The notes: generated from the letters alone by a model not told the origin. A stretch of DNA of 64,000 nucleotides from Bifidobacterium bohemicum DSM 22767 (GCF_000741525.1 NZ_JGYP01000001.1:372001-436000), one strand, 5' to 3'; shown: positions 1 through 10,200, counted from the stretch's first letter. Made by a program: numbers and translations.

Positions 1-494
1 ATGTCGTAATCGCCATCCTCGATGACGAACTGACCATCAAACGGCTGATCATCGAAGCCGGGCACCCCGTGCTGCACGCGGAAAACCAAGCCTACCCCGA
101 TTTCATACCAGCCGAAGCCGAGGAACTGATCATCTGGGGAGTGGTGGTGGGCAACTTCCACTCGCAAATCCACGCGGGACGCGGATCCGGACCCACGACG
201 AGGGTAACACGACCGGGAATGAGCCGTACACAGTCCACGCAACCCACACGGCAGCGGTCTCGCAGCGCCACCACGCCCAATACCTCAACCCGAGGGCTCC
301 ACTCCACCGAGCACAGTCAACACAACAACGCAACAACCTCCATCCGTGCCAACAGCGAATACAAAGCCAGCGAAAACCCCCAGCAGGCAACCGACACGAG
401 ACCGCAGCAACGGTCTTCCTGCGCAGCACAACCACCCACCAATGCATATGCCTTCCCAGCCACCGAATGGGATGGGGGAATAAACCGTGAGTGA
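1..494 (+). CDS. UmuD-like S24 peptidase (LexA/UmuD fold), 5' end outside the window
   Basis: The reading frame is open from base 3 and starts inside the gene. The first residues contain [15 protein letters not shown], which matches the strand carrying the catalytic lysine of S24 peptidases (the K codon is at 39-41). The GVVVGNF motif at about 141-161 matches the last beta strand of UmuD. The gene overlaps umuC by 8 bases, so this is a umuDC operon with probable translational coupling. The role would be RecA-stimulated self-cleavage to activate the lesion-bypass polymerase. Oddity: UmuD normally ends just after the GVV strand, but here about 110 further residues rich in T, R, S, Q and N follow before the stop. 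They may be a real tail or read-through into former spacer after loss of a stop codon. Confidence 0.75.
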   Translation, partial: VVIAILDDELTIKRLIIEAGHPVLHAENQAYPDFIPAEAEELIIWGVVVGNFHSQIHAGRGSGPTTRVTRPGMSRTQSTQPTRQRSRSATTPNTSTRGLHSTEHSQHNNATTSIRANSEYKASENPQQATDTRPQQRSSCAAQPPTNAYAFPATEWDGGINRE

Positions 495-1830
495 CGGCGA
501 ACCTTCCACAGGTCGGCTCGTGGTGCTTGCCGATGCCAACAGTTTCTTCGCCTCATGCGAACGCGTGTTTGACCCCAGCCTCACCAATAAACCGGTCGTC
601 GTACTGTCCAACAACGACGGATGCGTGGTCGCGCGCAGCGCCGAAGCAAAGCGCCTAGGCATCCGGGAGGGCACGCCGTGGTTCACCATTCGCGAAGAGG
701 CACGACGGCAAGGGGTTGTGGCACGCAGCTCGAATTACGAGCTGTACGCGAGCCTTTCAGCACGGATGATGTCGGTGATGAGCCGATACTTTCCCGACCA
801 ACAGGTGTATTCAATCGACGAATGCTTTTTCACCACCACTCTCGAAGCAGACGACGCCGTGGAAACTTCCAAACGCATGCGCGAAGCGGTGCTCAAAGGC
901 GTCGGCGTGCCGGTGAGCGTGGGGCTGGCCACAACCAAAACGCTGTCCAAAGTGGCGAATCATTGGGCCAAACGACACCCGGAATGCGAAGGCGTGGCCC
1001 TGTGGAACGACATTGTCGAAGCCGAAGGAGATGCGGCGCTCGCCAACGTGCCGATAAACGATGTATGGGGCGTGGGTCGACGCCTGACTAAAAAGCTGCA
1101 GGCCCTCGGCATTGTGACCGCACTGGACCTGCAGCATCATGATCCTGTGGACATACGGCACCGGTTCTCGATTCTGCTTGAACGTACGGTACATGAACTC
1201 AACGGGATACCGTGCGTGCCGGACGATGATGCAAATTCCAGCGCCAACGGCGGCAAACGTACCACCGAGATTTTGTGCTCCCGCATGTTTTCCACCCCTA
1301 TCACCAACTTCACACAGATGAGCCAGGCTTTGAGCGTCTACTCCCAACGAGCATGCCACCGACTACGACAGCAAGGCAGCCTATGTTCATACGTTTCAGT
1401 GTTCTGCGCCACCAGTCCTTACGGCGCGGAAGGCACCTATTCCTCCCTTCATGTCACGGCAACCCTGCCCGACCCAAGCGATGACCCTCTGATCATCAGC
1501 AAGGCCGCATGCAAGGCGGTCGAAAACCGCTTCGACCCCCACGCCCGCTACATCCGAGCCGGCGTACTGTTATTGGGACTGACGGATGCTGCGCGATTCA
1601 AGACCTTGAACGGTTTGGAACCCAAACAGGACACTCACGGCCTAGGTGCCGTGCTCGACGAAGCCGCCAAACGCTTCGGTCCACTACGAGTCGGCGTCGG
1701 CTACGCGGGCATTCGCGGCAAAGGTCAGGCCAATGAGGACACGGGGGCAGCATGGACAATGCGCCGAGATATGCTCTCCCCGCGTTCCACGACCCGATGG
1801 GACGAAATCGCCGTCGCCCAAGCGAAGTGA
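487..1830 (+). CDS. umuC: Y-family DNA polymerase V catalytic subunit UmuC
   Basis: The 447-residue protein is slightly longer than E. coli UmuC (422). It begins with the Y-family signature [16 protein letters not shown], whose Asp and Glu bind metal, followed by [17 protein letters not shown]. The second catalytic motif YSIDECFF lies near residue 110, and [18 protein letters not shown] near residue 155 is the usual UmuC/DinB segment. Helix-hairpin-helix and little-finger regions follow. It would carry out error-prone synthesis past lesions in the SOS response. The GTG start at 487 follows a G-rich stretch (GGGGGAATAAACC) and overlaps the umuD-like gene. No LexA box can be judged because the operon promoter lies outside the window. 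Confidence 0.93.
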   Translation: MSDGEPSTGRLVVLADANSFFASCERVFDPSLTNKPVVVLSNNDGCVVARSAEAKRLGIREGTPWFTIREEARRQGVVARSSNYELYASLSARMMSVMSRYFPDQQVYSIDECFFTTTLEADDAVETSKRMREAVLKGVGVPVSVGLATTKTLSKVANHWAKRHPECEGVALWNDIVEAEGDAALANVPINDVWGVGRRLTKKLQALGIVTALDLQHHDPVDIRHRFSILLERTVHELNGIPCVPDDDANSSANGGKRTTEILCSRMFSTPITNFTQMSQALSVYSQRACHRLRQQGSLCSYVSVFCATSPYGAEGTYSSLHVTATLPDPSDDPLIISKAACKAVENRFDPHARYIRAGVLLLGLTDAARFKTLNGLEPKQDTHGLGAVLDEAAKRFGPLRVGVGYAGIRGKGQANEDTGAAWTMRRDMLSPRSTTRWDEIAVAQAK

Positions 1831-2240
1831 GGCGAGAATGAAGGGAACCTTCATCAATAGGAAAACCACCTGTGGCGCTCACCAGCGCATCACAAATTCA
1901 TTTTCTTTTAAAAGCGATGTCGCAATTCATTTTTTCAACGGCTATATTGCACGACATAGAACGGAAATAGTCGGACAAACGTTCCAATCCATGAAAAAAG
2001 GCTACCTTGCCAGGCATATCGAAAGCCGTTGCAAACAGTCAACCTCGCCGATTCGGCAGACATCTGAAACAATCAACGTATCACGGTTTGGATGGTTCCA
2101 CCTCATCGCTCCGGCAGACAGTTGGCCGATTGATTGTTCTGCTGGTTCATCATTGAAACCTCCACTTACCATACAGGATACTGCAGTTATAGATTCAATG
2201 CTATCAATGCAAATCGATTATCGGTTTTAACGGCACTTAT
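1831..2240. other. Intergenic region, AT-richer than its surroundings
   Basis: About 410 bases lie between umuC and the convergent acetyltransferase gene. An open frame overlapping the umuC end runs through it but has no recognisable product, no good start and no family motif. I see no tRNA, clear terminator or repeat. Confidence 0.5.
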
Positions 2241-2753
2241 CTACAACTCCAAATACCAGTACGACATGTCCAGATAGCCGGAGACGGTCGCGGTACGGAC
2301 GGCGTGCGGCAGAAGACCAAAACGTTGGAAGTTGTGGGCGCGAACGAGCGAGACTGACGGGGTGTTGGTAGCGAAGATCAGGGCGGTTGCGACGCGATGC
2401 CCGCGGGCGCGCGCGGCGCCGACAAGCCAATCGACCAAAGAGGTGCCGTAACCTTGCCCTTGCGCCGATGAAGCCACGTAGTAACTCAGCTCGACCACGC
2501 CGTCGTAGCCTGCACGCGGGTGAAAACGTGAGAGCGAACCGAAACCGACCACCTTGCCGGACTCATCCTCTACGACGACCACCGGGTACAGGTCACGTGG
2601 GCAGTGACTTTCGACCCAAACACGACGCTGGTCCAGCGTACGCGGAGTGAGGTCGGCGGACGAACCACCAGCGATCACGGCTTCATTGTAAATGTCGGTG
2701 ATCGCTTGCAAATCGCCTTCCCGTGCGTCGCGAATCCGATTGGCCGTGGTCAT
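2241..2753 (-). CDS. GNAT family N-acetyltransferase, phosphinothricin acetyltransferase-like
   Basis: The 170-residue protein opens with IRDAREGDLQAITDIYNEAV, typical of the Pat/MddA group of GNAT enzymes. The acetyl-CoA pyrophosphate loop is SSAQGQGYGTSLVDWLV (Q/RxxGxG/A pattern) near residue 95, after the GYDGVVELSYYV strand. TNTPSVSLVRAHNFQRFG matches motif B. This group acetylates small amines such as phosphinothricin or methionine derivatives; the substrate here cannot be read from sequence. The ATG at 2753 has a strong upstream Shine-Dalgarno, GGGGGAGG, six bases away. The gene stands alone between umuC and the UPF0182 gene. Confidence 0.85.
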   Translation of the reverse strand: MTTANRIRDAREGDLQAITDIYNEAVIAGGSSADLTPRTLDQRRVWVESHCPRDLYPVVVVEDESGKVVGFGSLSRFHPRAGYDGVVELSYYVASSAQGQGYGTSLVDWLVGAARARGHRVATALIFATNTPSVSLVRAHNFQRFGLLPHAVRTATVSGYLDMSYWYLEL

Positions 2754-3049
2754 GATATACCTCCCCCGATTACCAAAACTACTCGATTATCGAAACCAAC
2801 AGGCACTCAGGAACGCCTAGACGGATTACATTGGGAATGCCGGCGGAACCACACAAAAACGGGATTCAGCAAGGGCCGATCAATTCCGGCATCGCCCACA
2901 GAACTGCATGCGCATTTCAATCGAGCTTCCGTTTACCGCTCCGCGTCACCTTAAGTATCACCCAAACCTTATCGGAACTCCGCACGGCCCTCCCTTTCAG
3001 ACAAAAGGATGACCAAGTTTGCAACAACCCCGCGAACCAGCCGTCCCCG

Positions 3050-6000
3050 CTACTTGGTCCCTTCGAGTTCCAGTGCACGGTTCAGCTCGTCATTAAGGGT
3101 CTGTTGGGCCTTGCCGTAGGCAGCCCAGTCACCTTTCCTCATCGCAGCATCGGAGTCCTTCATCGCTTGGGACGCCTTGGAAAGCGCATCTTTCAATTCA
3201 GGATTCGCCGCAGAATTGGAGGAACCGTCAGCTTTGCCGTTCTGGCCCTTTCCGGATGTCGTGTCCTTGCCGGACTGTCCGGCACCTGCGGCCGCCGAAC
3301 GGTCGCCTGACCCGGAATTTTCAGGTTCGGAAGAGGCCGCACCACCAGGATTACCGGATTCCGCGTTCTCGGCATCCCCCGCCGATGCCCCGGAATTGCC
3401 GCCGAAGACCTGGTTGAGCGCTTCGTCCAACGTGGGAGCGAAACCGACCTGATCGCCAAACGCCACCAACACGCGCTTGAGCAGAGGGAAGCTGGTGTTC
3501 CCGCTCGACTTGATATAGACCGGTTCGATATAGACCAATCCGCCACCCAACGGCAATGTGAGCTGATTGCCCCACACCACTTTGGTCGATCCGGAAACCA
3601 ACAGATTGAGGTCTTTGGCAACCGTCGCATCGGTATTGAAATTGTTCTGGGCCTGCCCCGGCCCCGGCACGTTGGAATCCTTGGGCAACTCCTGCAACCG
3701 CACGGTGCCGTAATTCGGCCCCACCTTGCCTTTGGTATGTCCGGCGTCGGAATCGACCGAAAGGAACCCGGTCAATATTTCACGGGTCGAGTTGCGCGCC
3801 CCGGCCGGAATATAAGTGGAGGTCAGCGAGAACAAAGGCCGATCCGATCCTCCGGTTTTAAGCGTCAGATAATACGGAGGCTGAAGGACGTCACGCTGCT
3901 GTGCGTCCTTGGACTCAGTCGGGTCAACCGGTGTCTGCCAGAAGTCCTCGCCGGAGAAGAACTGACCAGGACTAGTCACATGATATTTCGACAGTAGCTG
4001 CCGCTGCACCTTGAACAGGCTCTCCGGATAGCGCAAATGGCTCATCAGGTCGCCGGAGATATCAGAGATCTGGTGGTACTGACCAGGGAAAATTTTCTGC
4101 CAAGCCTTGATGACCGGATCATCCGCGTCCCAAACGTAGAGATTCACCGAGCCATCGTAGGCATCGACCGTCGCCTTGACTGAATTACGGATGTAATTGG
4201 CGGGCTGTGAATTCAGCCCTTGAATCGTCTTGGAGGTGATGGTGGTCGAGTCGCGGGTCGCCTCCCCTAGATCCGTGGTCTGTGAGTAGGGGTATGCGTC
4301 GGAAGTCGTATAGCCGTCCACCACCCACTTGACGCGTCCGTCAACCACGGCGGGATAGACTCTTCCGTCAAGAGTGAGGTATGGAGCGACCTTCGCGACG
4401 CGTTCGCGTGGATTACGGTCATACAATATCTGCGAATTCGAAGTGACACGGTCCGAAAAGAAAATCTGATCCGACTGGAAGCGAATCGCATACAGGAGAC
4501 GGGTCAGCGGATTGCTGATCTTTGGGCCGCCATTGCCTTCGAACGTGTTGGAGGCGCCGGTGGAACCCTTCGGATAGTCGAACTCCCACGGTTTACTGCC
4601 TGCGGGCGAACCCACAATCGAATAGTCAGGGGATTTCGGAGAGAAATAGATACGCGGTTCGTAATGTTCGGAATCGGTCAGTTTCCCATGCACAGGGATA
4701 CCCGACTCGAAGAACCTAGGATTGCCGTCTTCCGTAACTTTGTTGCCGGATGCCGCCACAACACCGTAACCGTGGGTGAAGACCGTGTGATCGTTGACCC
4801 AGTTGCGGTTGTCATTGCCGTTCAGGTCGAGCTCACGCGCCGCGATGACCGTATCCTGGCTTTTGCCGTCGATATCGTATTTGTCGACCGCAAGCGAATC
4901 GGCAAACGTATAATACTGTTTGGACTGTTGCAGTTGCTTGAAGGTAGGGGCCACTATCTGGGGGTCGAGCAGCCTGATCTGCGCGGTGGTCTCGGGATCG
5001 TTGGCAAGGGCTCCGGATTTGCCCTCAGTGGTGGCGTGGTATTGTTCGACTTTGATTTTGTCAAGTCCGTAGGCATGCTGCGTCGCCTCGATATTGCGGG
5101 CGATATAGTTAGACTCCATCTCCTGTTCGTTGGGCGCCACGCGGAAACGTTGCAGCAGCATGGGCCACAGCAAACCGAACACGAGCGAAATAACCAGGAC
5201 GGTGGCTATGGCTACAAGAGGCACACGCCATGCCCTTAGGGCTTTGGTAGCACGAACTTCTACACTTGCCGGCCCATCGAAGGAATGCGACCGAATCAAC
5301 CAGACCCCAAGCAGCACCCCGAGCACCGCCGTCAGCGCAGCGATAACAAAAGTGACCGGAATCGTGGCATTGACCGTCGTATAATCAGCTCCGGTAAAAC
5401 GGTCACCTTCGGCGGTGAGATTCGCAAAAACATCGGCAACCTGACGCACGGCCCACAATATCATATTAAGCATAACCCACACACCGATCTGACGACGGGC
5501 GTGTTTGGTCATGGACAAAATGCCACGTCCGTGGATCGGCATGGTGATGCGGATGCCACCCATTGCGAAGTGCGTGACGACCGAAAACACAAGTCCGCAT
5601 AGCAGGAGCATGGTCAGCGCCGAAAGCACCAACTGCAAACCGGGAAGCACAAAGACATAGAACCCGTTGTCAATACCGAATTGAGGATCCTTTACGCCGA
5701 ACTTCTGGGCATGGAACATCAACAGAATCTCGGACCAATTCGTATTGAACTGCGACCCGAACAGCAGACCGACAATCAGCGAAATGACAACAGCCACGCG
5801 GCGTGCGGACTTCGAGGAGACCGACCTACCCACTTCCACCACGTCACCGTGAATGCGGATGGTAGAACCGTCCGCCGAGTCAGGGCGCTTGCGAATCGCC
5901 ATGGTGGCGGCCGTATAGCTGACGATTGCCATCAGCAACGCATAGGCGACCCACAGTCCGATCTTCGTCCACAGCTGGGTCCACACCACCGATTGGAAAC

Positions 6001-6364
6001 CGAGCTGGTCGTACCACATCAGATCAGTGACGAACCGGTCAAGGCCAAGAATCAGCCCCAGCACAACCGCGACTACCGCAACGATGCCGATGAGCACCTT
6101 CGTGCCCTTACGGGCCACCTGAGGCGGTCTGACCGTATATGACCGATTGGAGATACGCCGATTCCCGAGGCCGACATTCCAACCATACGAGGGACGGCGA
6201 GGGCCATCATGTCCTTCGTCGGAAGCACCGGAATGCTCACCGTCCGTTTCCACATGAAGAATCGTAGGATCGTCATCCCGATCATCGTCGCCGCTGCCAC
6301 TACGTCGAGGCCGGTCGAAGTTGCTGGGGTCGGGGAAACCGCCCAAAAAGTCAAACAAAGACAT
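3050..6364 (-). CDS. UPF0182 family large membrane protein
   Basis: This is a 1104-residue member of the UPF0182 family, widespread in actinobacteria and of unknown function. The ATG at 6364 gives MSLFDFLGGFPDPSNFDRP; the frame stays open further upstream, but without family-like residues. A charged N-terminal tail (about 85 residues, rich in D, R and S) is followed by about seven membrane segments between residues 90 and 470, the first being VLIGIVAVVAVVLGLILGL. A large extracytoplasmic domain follows, with motifs such as YFSPKSPDYSIVG and VNLYVWDADDPVIKAWQKIF. The last 130 residues are a low-complexity G/S/A/N linker and a helical end. The gene is divergent from brnQ. Confidence 0.9.
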   Translation of the reverse strand: MSLFDFLGGFPDPSNFDRPRRSGSGDDDRDDDPTILHVETDGEHSGASDEGHDGPRRPSYGWNVGLGNRRISNRSYTVRPPQVARKGTKVLIGIVAVVAVVLGLILGLDRFVTDLMWYDQLGFQSVVWTQLWTKIGLWVAYALLMAIVSYTAATMAIRKRPDSADGSTIRIHGDVVEVGRSVSSKSARRVAVVISLIVGLLFGSQFNTNWSEILLMFHAQKFGVKDPQFGIDNGFYVFVLPGLQLVLSALTMLLLCGLVFSVVTHFAMGGIRITMPIHGRGILSMTKHARRQIGVWVMLNMILWAVRQVADVFANLTAEGDRFTGADYTTVNATIPVTFVIAALTAVLGVLLGVWLIRSHSFDGPASVEVRATKALRAWRVPLVAIATVLVISLVFGLLWPMLLQRFRVAPNEQEMESNYIARNIEATQHAYGLDKIKVEQYHATTEGKSGALANDPETTAQIRLLDPQIVAPTFKQLQQSKQYYTFADSLAVDKYDIDGKSQDTVIAARELDLNGNDNRNWVNDHTVFTHGYGVVAASGNKVTEDGNPRFFESGIPVHGKLTDSEHYEPRIYFSPKSPDYSIVGSPAGSKPWEFDYPKGSTGASNTFEGNGGPKISNPLTRLLYAIRFQSDQIFFSDRVTSNSQILYDRNPRERVAKVAPYLTLDGRVYPAVVDGRVKWVVDGYTTSDAYPYSQTTDLGEATRDSTTITSKTIQGLNSQPANYIRNSVKATVDAYDGSVNLYVWDADDPVIKAWQKIFPGQYHQISDISGDLMSHLRYPESLFKVQRQLLSKYHVTSPGQFFSGEDFWQTPVDPTESKDAQQRDVLQPPYYLTLKTGGSDRPLFSLTSTYIPAGARNSTREILTGFLSVDSDAGHTKGKVGPNYGTVRLQELPKDSNVPGPGQAQNNFNTDATVAKDLNLLVSGSTKVVWGNQLTLPLGGGLVYIEPVYIKSSGNTSFPLLKRVLVAFGDQVGFAPTLDEALNQVFGGNSGASAGDAENAESGNPGGAASSEPENSGSGDRSAAAGAGQSGKDTTSGKGQNGKADGSSNSAANPELKDALSKASQAMKDSDAAMRKGDWAAYGKAQQTLNDELNRALELEGTK

Positions 6365-6675
6365 ACGCCCATCATACCGAAAGGTGTCGCCCGATTCACC
6401 CTCAGGCTCAAACCGTCGAACCCTAAAAACCATGAAGGCACAAGCAACAAAAGCGTTCATTCCTCCCATCCGACGACGATCCAACTCCTCCGCAAACCAT
6501 GGACCGCCTTGTAACAGCGACCTGCCGAGCAACGACGGAATGCTGCCGCATCTCTGCGAAGCCCGACACAACCTGCAACGCTTTTCGTCGCCGCCGTTGC
6601 TATGCGTCGAAACCGAAAGCGTAGCCTGTTTCCGCCTGGCCCAGTCTAGATAGTGCTCCAAAATATGGCATTTCA

Positions 6676-6705
6676 TGGAAATATATAAGGAACCCCTCCT
6701 ATAGT
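6676..6705 (+). promoter_or_regulatory. Putative brnQ promoter
   Basis: TGGAAA (6676-6681), an 18-base spacer and TATAGT (6700-6705) form a plausible sigma-70-type promoter, leaving a 5' leader of about 65 bases before brnQ. The rest of 6365-6769 shows no gene. The -35 match is only 4 of 6, so this is tentative. Confidence 0.45.
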
Positions 6706-6775
6706 GAGCTTACGACGAAGCGGGCAAGGATCGAAGCTCCGCTCCGGGCAACGTCCCCAGCACAAAGGAATGAGC

Positions 6776-8188
6776 GTGACTACAACGACAGCAACCGACC
6801 ACAAGCCGGACAACAACAGCGCTACTAAATTGAGCGGAAAACACCGCATGATCACCGCCTTCACCTTCTTTTCGATGTTCTTCGGCGCGGGCAACCTCAT
6901 TTTCCCACCGCTGATGGCCGCACAGGCCCAATCCGCCACGATTCCGGCGGCTCTCGGTTTCATCGTCTCGGCGGTGGGACTGCCAGTCCTAGGCGTACTG
7001 GCGGTCGCGTCGGCCGGAGGGTTCGAGCATCTCGCCTCACACGTTTCGCCCAGATTCGCGGCGGTGCTTGCATTCGTGATCATCATGGCCATCGGTCCGT
7101 GCTTTGCGATACCTCGCACCGCGACGACTTCATACGAAATGGCCCTGACTCCGTTCATCGGCGAAAACAACCGGCTTGCCCTCTTCCTATATTCATTGGT
7201 CTTCTTCGTGATCGCATTCCTGCTGAGCCTTCACCCGGAAAAGCTGACCAAATCGCTCGGACGCATCATGGGTCCCCTGCTGATCATCCTAATCGCGGTT
7301 ATGTTCATCACCTGCGTCTTCGTACCCCACGCCCCACTCGGCGCACCCAATAGCGAGTATGCGCACGGGGCCCTGCTCAAAGGGTTCATCAACGGCTACC
7401 AAACCATGGATCTGCTGGCCAGCCTGTATTTCGGCATCGTGATTTCGGCCAACATCAACCAGTTCGGAGTCACGGAACCGAAGGCAAACCATCGTGAGGT
7501 ACGAATCGCCGGCGGCGAGGCGGGCGTGCTACTGGTTGTGGTCTACGCGGTGCTGTCGTTCATAGGAGCAATCAGCGGGAGCATCAGGTCGGTCAACGGC
7601 GCGCAAGACACGGGGGCCACGGTGCTGACGAACCTGACGACCTCGGCTTTCGGTACGGCCGGCACTACTTTTGTCGGTTTGGTCTTCATCGTGGCATGCT
7701 TCAATGTGTGCACCGGGGTGCTCTCGACATGCGCTTCGTATTTCGAAGAACACTTTCCCACCGTGGCCGGTCATGCCGTCGGCTACAAGCAGTGGAGCGC
7801 CATCGTCGCCATTTTCAGCTTCATCGTCTCGAACGCGGGACTGAGCGCCATCATCACCGTCTCACTGCCTGTGCTCGGGGCTCTCTACCCTATCGCAATC
7901 GTACTGGTGCTGCTCTATATGGCTGAACGACCTTTCTCATCCAAGTTCCCCCGTGTCTACCTGTGGAGCGTGGTTCTGGTAGCCGTTTTCACGGTTTTCG
8001 ATTGTCTGGTGAGGCTATTGGCAGTCTTCGGCATCGAGCTGACAACGGTCAGTAACTTCCTGGCCTCACTACCGCTCTACAGTGAGCAGTTAACATGGCT
8101 GATTCCCGCCGCGGCCGGCATCGCGATCGGCATCGTTGACGGCATCCTTCGTCGGGGACGGAAAACCGACGCCGGGCGAGACCAATAA
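6776..8188 (+). CDS. brnQ: Branched-chain amino acid:cation symporter (LIVCS family)
   Basis: About 470 residues with 12 predicted membrane helices. The first helix region, FTFFSMFFGAGNLIFPPLM, is the hallmark of BrnQ carriers, which import leucine, isoleucine and valine with Na+ or H+. Further family segments include FGIVISANINQFGV and LTNLTTSAFGTAGTTFVG. Start choice: AAAGGA at 6764-6769 sits only one base from the ATG at 6770 but six bases from the GTG at 6776, so GTG is preferred; the difference is two residues. The gene is divergent from the UPF0182 gene and appears monocistronic. Confidence 0.93.
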   Translation: MTTTTATDHKPDNNSATKLSGKHRMITAFTFFSMFFGAGNLIFPPLMAAQAQSATIPAALGFIVSAVGLPVLGVLAVASAGGFEHLASHVSPRFAAVLAFVIIMAIGPCFAIPRTATTSYEMALTPFIGENNRLALFLYSLVFFVIAFLLSLHPEKLTKSLGRIMGPLLIILIAVMFITCVFVPHAPLGAPNSEYAHGALLKGFINGYQTMDLLASLYFGIVISANINQFGVTEPKANHREVRIAGGEAGVLLVVVYAVLSFIGAISGSIRSVNGAQDTGATVLTNLTTSAFGTAGTTFVGLVFIVACFNVCTGVLSTCASYFEEHFPTVAGHAVGYKQWSAIVAIFSFIVSNAGLSAIITVSLPVLGALYPIAIVLVLLYMAERPFSSKFPRVYLWSVVLVAVFTVFDCLVRLLAVFGIELTTVSNFLASLPLYSEQLTWLIPAAAGIAIGIVDGILRRGRKTDAGRDQ

Positions 8189-8203
8189 AACCCGTGTCAC
8201 CGA

Positions 8204-8229
8204 CCGGTGTTCCCGGCCGGTGTTCCCGG
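8204..8229. repeat. Tandem 13-bp direct repeat
   Basis: CCGGTGTTCCCGG occurs twice head to tail (8204-8216 and 8217-8229), just after brnQ and between convergent genes. Each unit is partly self-complementary (CCGG ends), so it may fold and contribute to termination, but there is no T-tract. Confidence 0.6.
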
Positions 8230-8303
8230 TGTGAAATGACATCGTGGTTAGGCGTGGAGCCGCAGCCGAACCGCTCGGCCCCATATCTGATTCCATTTCC
8301 GGT

Positions 8304-9179
8304 TCACGCCTTGGTGACGTGTCCTCCGAATTGACCACGCATCGCAGTGACCACACGCAGGACGTCATCGGCACCGCCACGGGAGGCCAACCGGGTGTAA
8401 AGTCCCGCACTAATCGCGGGAGTCGGCACCCCAAGTTCAGCCGCCGCCTCGATCGTCCATTTCGCCTCACCGGTTTCATCGGCCACCGGCGGCACTTGTT
8501 TCAGGTCGGGGTCATCGTTCATGGCACGCACCAGCAAATCAAGGAGCCATGAATCCACGACACTACCCGACCGCCACGAAGCCATGACTTCGGCGGTGTT
8601 CTGGATATACTCGCTGCGCTCCATGGTAGCGAATCCTTCACCGAACGCCTGCATCATGCCGTACTCGATGCCATTATGCACCATTTTGGCAAAATGCCCG
8701 CCACCCACAGGACCGGCATGCACCAGTCCGTTCTCACCCTCCGGCTTCAAAGCCTCGAAAATGGGCAAAGCCCTCTGGTAAGCATCTGCGTCCCCTCCCA
8801 CCATCAGCGCGTAGCCGCGCTCGGAACCCCATACGCCACCGGAAACGCCGCAATCCATGTACTGAATGCCGTCGGCCGCCAATGAGTCCGCATTCCTACG
8901 ATCATCCGTATACCTACAGTTGCCGCCGTTGATAATCAAATCACCGGCCTCCAGAAGAGTTCCCAGTTGTGACAAGGTGTCGTCCGTCGGTTTGCCCGAA
9001 GGAACCATCACCCAAACAATGCGTGGCGCGTTTAGTCGCGCAACCAATGCCTCGAGATTGTCGACGTCACGACCGGAATCGGCGCTGACGTCGTACCCGA
9101 TCACCTCGTGACCCGCTCGACGGATCCGTTCGGCCATGTTGCCGCCCATACGTCCCAAACCAATCATTCCCAATTGCAT
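8304..9179 (-). CDS. gnd: 6-phosphogluconate dehydrogenase, short type
   Basis: The 291-residue enzyme oxidatively decarboxylates 6-phosphogluconate to ribulose 5-phosphate. The N-terminal Rossmann motif is MQLGMIGLGRMGGNMAERI. GGNCRYTDD and MDCGVSGGVWGSERGYALMV are substrate-binding motifs, and GGGHFAKMVHNGIEYGMMQA carries the catalytic lysine and following Asn. Its length fits the short bacterial form (about 300 residues) rather than the 470-residue form; cofactor preference cannot be decided by eye. The ATG at 9179 is preceded by AGGAGA. It is divergent from a GntR regulator and close to gluconate transport and kinase genes, so it probably drains 6-phosphogluconate made by GntK. Confidence 0.93.
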   Translation of the reverse strand: MQLGMIGLGRMGGNMAERIRRAGHEVIGYDVSADSGRDVDNLEALVARLNAPRIVWVMVPSGKPTDDTLSQLGTLLEAGDLIINGGNCRYTDDRRNADSLAADGIQYMDCGVSGGVWGSERGYALMVGGDADAYQRALPIFEALKPEGENGLVHAGPVGGGHFAKMVHNGIEYGMMQAFGEGFATMERSEYIQNTAEVMASWRSGSVVDSWLLDLLVRAMNDDPDLKQVPPVADETGEAKWTIEAAAELGVPTPAISAGLYTRLASRGGADDVLRVVTAMRGQFGGHVTKA

Positions 9180-9327
9180 CGGATTCTCCTATCGTCGCTG
9201 AATATACTCATAAAACAGCATACTATATTTCAGTTAAGAATTATCAAATAAATATAAAATAGTATCATTGAATATACTCCGTCCCTTTGCCCCCGATTAA
9301 GCATGCTTACCGTCCCTTTGCTACGAT
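9180..9327. promoter_or_regulatory. Divergent gnd/gntR control region with repeated motifs
   Basis: This AT-rich stretch separates gnd from the divergent GntR gene. The 11-mer TGAATATACTC occurs at 9199-9209 and again at 9269-9279, exactly 70 bp apart. ACTATATTTCAG near 9222-9233 resembles an inverted copy of the first. A second direct repeat, CCGTCCCTTTGC, lies at 9279-9290 and 9310-9321. The arrangement suggests operator copies for the adjacent regulator; assigning them to it is inference. Confidence 0.6.
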
Positions 9328-10197
9328 ATGCATATGATTCAGTCGTCCCGGTATGCGTCCATCACGAGCAATGACCAGAAAAGCGAACACGGCGAGCCGT
9401 TGGCTCGAACGACCCAACCGTACAGACCCATGACAGGCTCGAAGGACGACAGGACACCGCGAACACAGGTGAGTCAATCAGAAACACGTGAAGACAGGGA
9501 CAAAGCAAACCATACGACGGCCATGCACTACGCCATCACCGAGCAGCTGGCGATCGACATCATCGAAGGACGATGGAAACCGGGTCAAAGCATGACGCTC
9601 AACGACATCCAGGAACGGTTCTCGATTTCCAGGACGGTCGCCCGTGAGGTGGCCCATACACTGGAATCCACCCACGCGGTCATTGTCAAAAAGCGGGTGG
9701 GACTGATTGCCCAGGACCTTCACGAATGGCTCTCACTTGACACACAGGTAATACGCTGGAAACTGCACTCCAATCACCGTAGACGGCAACTGCTGACGCT
9801 CAACGAACTGCGACTGGCGGTGGAGCCCATCGCTGCCGCGGACACCGCGATCAAGGCATCCATAGAAACCCGTGCACTCATGCCGGTTCTGGCTATGGAA
9901 TTACGCAAAAAGGCCAAATCGGGCAACTTGGACGAATTCCACAGGATCGATGTGCGGTTCCACAATGAAATCCTCACCAACAGCGGCAATGAATTGTTTT
10001 CCGCACTATCGTCATTGGTCAGCATCGTGCTCGTCAGCCGCGTCGAGCAGGGCCTTTACCCGGAAAAACCACGACCTGAGGCTTTGGACGCGCATGAACA
10101 AGTTGCGGATGCGATTTGGAAGGGTGACGCGGATCTTGCCAAGGAAGCAATGACCCGTATAGTCGACGAGGTACGAGCCTCGACGGAACAGTCATAG
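9328..10197 (+). CDS. GntR/FadR-type transcriptional regulator (FCD domain), probable gluconate regulator
   Basis: A winged helix domain begins around AITEQLAIDIIEGRWKPGQS and has the recognition region IQERFSISRTVAREVAHTLE. A helical FCD effector domain follows; LRLAVEPIAAADTAIKAS and FHRIDVRFHNEILTNSGNEL supply the Asp/His metal-ligand positions of the family. The frame opens at ATG 9328, but no ribosome binding site is seen there, and the first 60 residues are hydrophilic and not family-like. The ATGs at 9430 or 9523 could be the real start. Position beside gnd and upstream of gntK-gntP suggests control of gluconate use. A perfect hairpin directly follows the stop. Confidence 0.85.
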   Translation: MHMIQSSRYASITSNDQKSEHGEPLARTTQPYRPMTGSKDDRTPRTQVSQSETREDRDKANHTTAMHYAITEQLAIDIIEGRWKPGQSMTLNDIQERFSISRTVAREVAHTLESTHAVIVKKRVGLIAQDLHEWLSLDTQVIRWKLHSNHRRRQLLTLNELRLAVEPIAAADTAIKASIETRALMPVLAMELRKKAKSGNLDEFHRIDVRFHNEILTNSGNELFSALSSLVSIVLVSRVEQGLYPEKPRPEALDAHEQVADAIWKGDADLAKEAMTRIVDEVRASTEQS

Positions 10198-10200
10198 ACC

